A stretch of DNA of 64,000 bases from Symbiodinium natans (Eukaryota > Sar > Dinophyceae > Suessiales > Symbiodiniaceae): assembly GCA_905221605.1 (NCBI GenBank), contig CAJNDS010002565.1:70001-134000 (forward strand), read 5' to 3'. The position numbers and the translations under genes were made by a program. Of this stretch, positions 62,810 to 64,000 are shown piece after piece (the first letter of the stretch is position 1; each line of letters begins with the position of its first letter). The notes below the pieces were generated by a model that worked only from the letters and a program-made list of their open reading frames with translations, made no database searches and was not told the DNA's origin.

Positions 62810-64000
62810 GTACAGAACTCTGGGGCCAAGACAACTTCGTCGAAAGGTGTACCTCGCTTCTCCTCATTTGAAATAGGGTTTCTATGACTGTTATTGGTGA
62901 TCGCATATAATGTTACTTTTTTTAATATTGGTAGGTGTATATACTGGGTGTCCTTTTGGGGTTACAAGCAATATAAACCCTACTTCATGTATGGCACGCT
63001 AAGGGTAGTTGGGGAGGCAGGGGGAGTCGGGGGAGCCTCTGGGGCAACCCTTAGGGTGCAGGGCTTAGCCTCATGAAGTCATAGTACCAAACTCGAAACC
63101 CCATTTTTAGGCTGCGGGGGCGTTGATTCCCGGAAGCCCAGGACTAGGGATCGTATCCTGTATTTGGGGTCCCTTACTAGAAGATGGGAACCCCACAATG
63201 GAACAGAATGTAGATATGGCTGTTTGAAATGTAGTCCTAGTTCCTAAGCCCTAGACCTTGAACCATAAATCCTACCCCTACCATAAATCCTACCCCTCAA
63301 CCCTACATCCTGAACCCTAAACCCTAAACCCTGACCCCGCAGCCTTTGATAGGGTGTCTCTGGGTGCAGGCCTGGAGCGCAAAAGCCGACGCCCACTTTG
63401 GCAGGCCGGCGTTTTAGGGTTTAGGGTTTTGCAGGGTTTAGGGGATTTAGGTCACTAGCGAGAGGGCCCGACGCTCCTTGATTAAGGCATATGGGGGTTG
63501 AGGGTTTAGTGTTTAGGGTTTAGTTTTTTCCTCTGAAAATAGGGGTACTTTTTTGGGGTGTTCCTCTGATTAGGATTATACTCTATTGGGGTGACCCCAA
63601 TTCTGAAAATAGGGGTGCCGTGAGGGGGAGTGAGCGGGGGGTGGGGGTGGGGGGGTCCTATGATAAGGATCCTAATTGCTTTGGGGTATGTTCGGGGCAC
63701 CCTTACCTTGGGAAAGACTCACATGATATTCCTATGTCCTGCGTATAATCCGTATGATCCAGGGACATTTGTTAATGACTGAAGAATGACTTCTGTATTG
63801 AATTGGTGGACCCTTGTTGTGATTGAAAGAATGACTGCGTGAAGGGGATATACGATAAACTGTATCGTTACGAAGGAAGAACCTGCCCTAAGCTATTTTT
63901 AAGATTCTTGCATGAAGGGCTTTAGGTTCTTCAGGTCGTCCGAAGCGCTCGGAAAGGGCTGGGCGCGGGGTTTGCGGTTTAGGCCTTGGGGTTCAGGGTT
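62810..64000. other. no supported gene
   Basis: A short + ORF (62894-63076) and MITE-C-like repeats at 63520-63720 (GAAAATAGGGGTAC twice). CCCTAAA-type units 63245-63330; TTTAGGG-type 63412-63445. The window ends in GGTTTAGG-type sequence. Confidence 0.5.

Larger units (their letters stand above)
1..64000. repeat. dispersed telomere-type TTTAGGG/CCCTAAA arrays
   Basis: Arrays of the 7-mer occur throughout in both orientations, so this is not a chromosome end. Long CCCTAAA arrays: 817-1030, 6301-6575, 7663-7892, 8641-8702, 12930-13015, 13590-13680, 15396-15541, 27165-27235, 31386-31460, 33540-33605, 35005-35140, 47655-47752, 49255-49312, 61022-61102. Long TTTAGGG arrays: 360-425, 490-600, 1130-1205, 7985-8060, 8802-8870, 10915-10985, 11706-11775, 12765-12840, 31590-31680, 36662-36770, 37268-37340, 48467-48590, 49680-49812, 59805-59910. 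Many shorter or degenerate ones lie between. They are absent from the LRR gene, from 39.61-43.66 kb and nearly absent from 51.7-54.0 kb. Confidence 0.95.

Noticed and set aside
1-64000. CRISPR array, tRNA, rRNA or bacterial operon
   Set aside because: No regularly spaced unique spacers, no cloverleaf or rRNA signature noticed, and gene structure is intron-rich.

Overview
This is nuclear DNA from a eukaryote, most likely a dinoflagellate. No operon, ribosome-binding-site pattern or long intergenic-to-gene alternation of a prokaryote is present. The dinoflagellate call is an inference from four things seen together: (i) TTTAGGG/CCCTAAA telomere-type 7-mers scattered in dozens of arrays in both orientations; (ii) many coding pieces of only 23-90 bases whose joins need GC-AG, and perhaps a few GA-AG, introns as well as GT-AG; (iii) a leucine-rich-repeat gene with a ubiquitin-like N-terminus and almost identical DNA repeats; (iv) a pentatricopeptide-repeat (PPR) gene. 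I cannot name the genus.

Layout. 1-4.0 kb: repeat arrays with a few candidate exons and a CA/CG microsatellite. 4.02-5.92 kb: ubiquitin-like/LRR gene on +, 19 tandem 66-bp repeats, one internal stop codon. 6-20 kb: arrays, small transposon-like elements and scattered candidate exons on +, of unknown gene(s); at 10.09-10.66 kb a TIR element with a perfect 25-bp inverted repeat and 10-bp target duplication is nested in another element. 20.8-23.2 kb: further candidate exons. 22.6-38.0 kb: a multi-exon PPR gene on +. Spliced at the sites I give, several consecutive 35-residue PPR motifs are restored exactly, which is the strongest gene evidence in the window. 39.0-43.7 kb: an island free of the 7-mer arrays, then an A-rich degenerate repeat. 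43.97-62.8 kb: a second multi-exon set on +, helical and Glu/Ala/Arg-rich at first, product unknown. 62.8-64 kb: no supported gene.

The unusual feature is the non-coding architecture. Most exons lie between a CCCTAAA array upstream and a TTTAGGG array downstream, so introns tend to begin with one telomere strand and end with its complement. In some introns the 7-mer itself supplies the 5' splice site (G|GTTTAGGG). At least eight families of short palindromic elements (called MITE-A to MITE-H here, my own labels) fill the introns, and several end 5-30 bases upstream of a 3' splice site. One MITE-A copy is nearly coextensive with an intron, as expected of an introner. 7-mer arrays also interrupt these elements and an exon start, sometimes flanked by short duplications.

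Limits: everything was read by eye. Exon ends chosen by PPR periodicity are firm; other candidate exons rest on an open frame plus plausible AG/GT or AG/GC borders and need transcript support.
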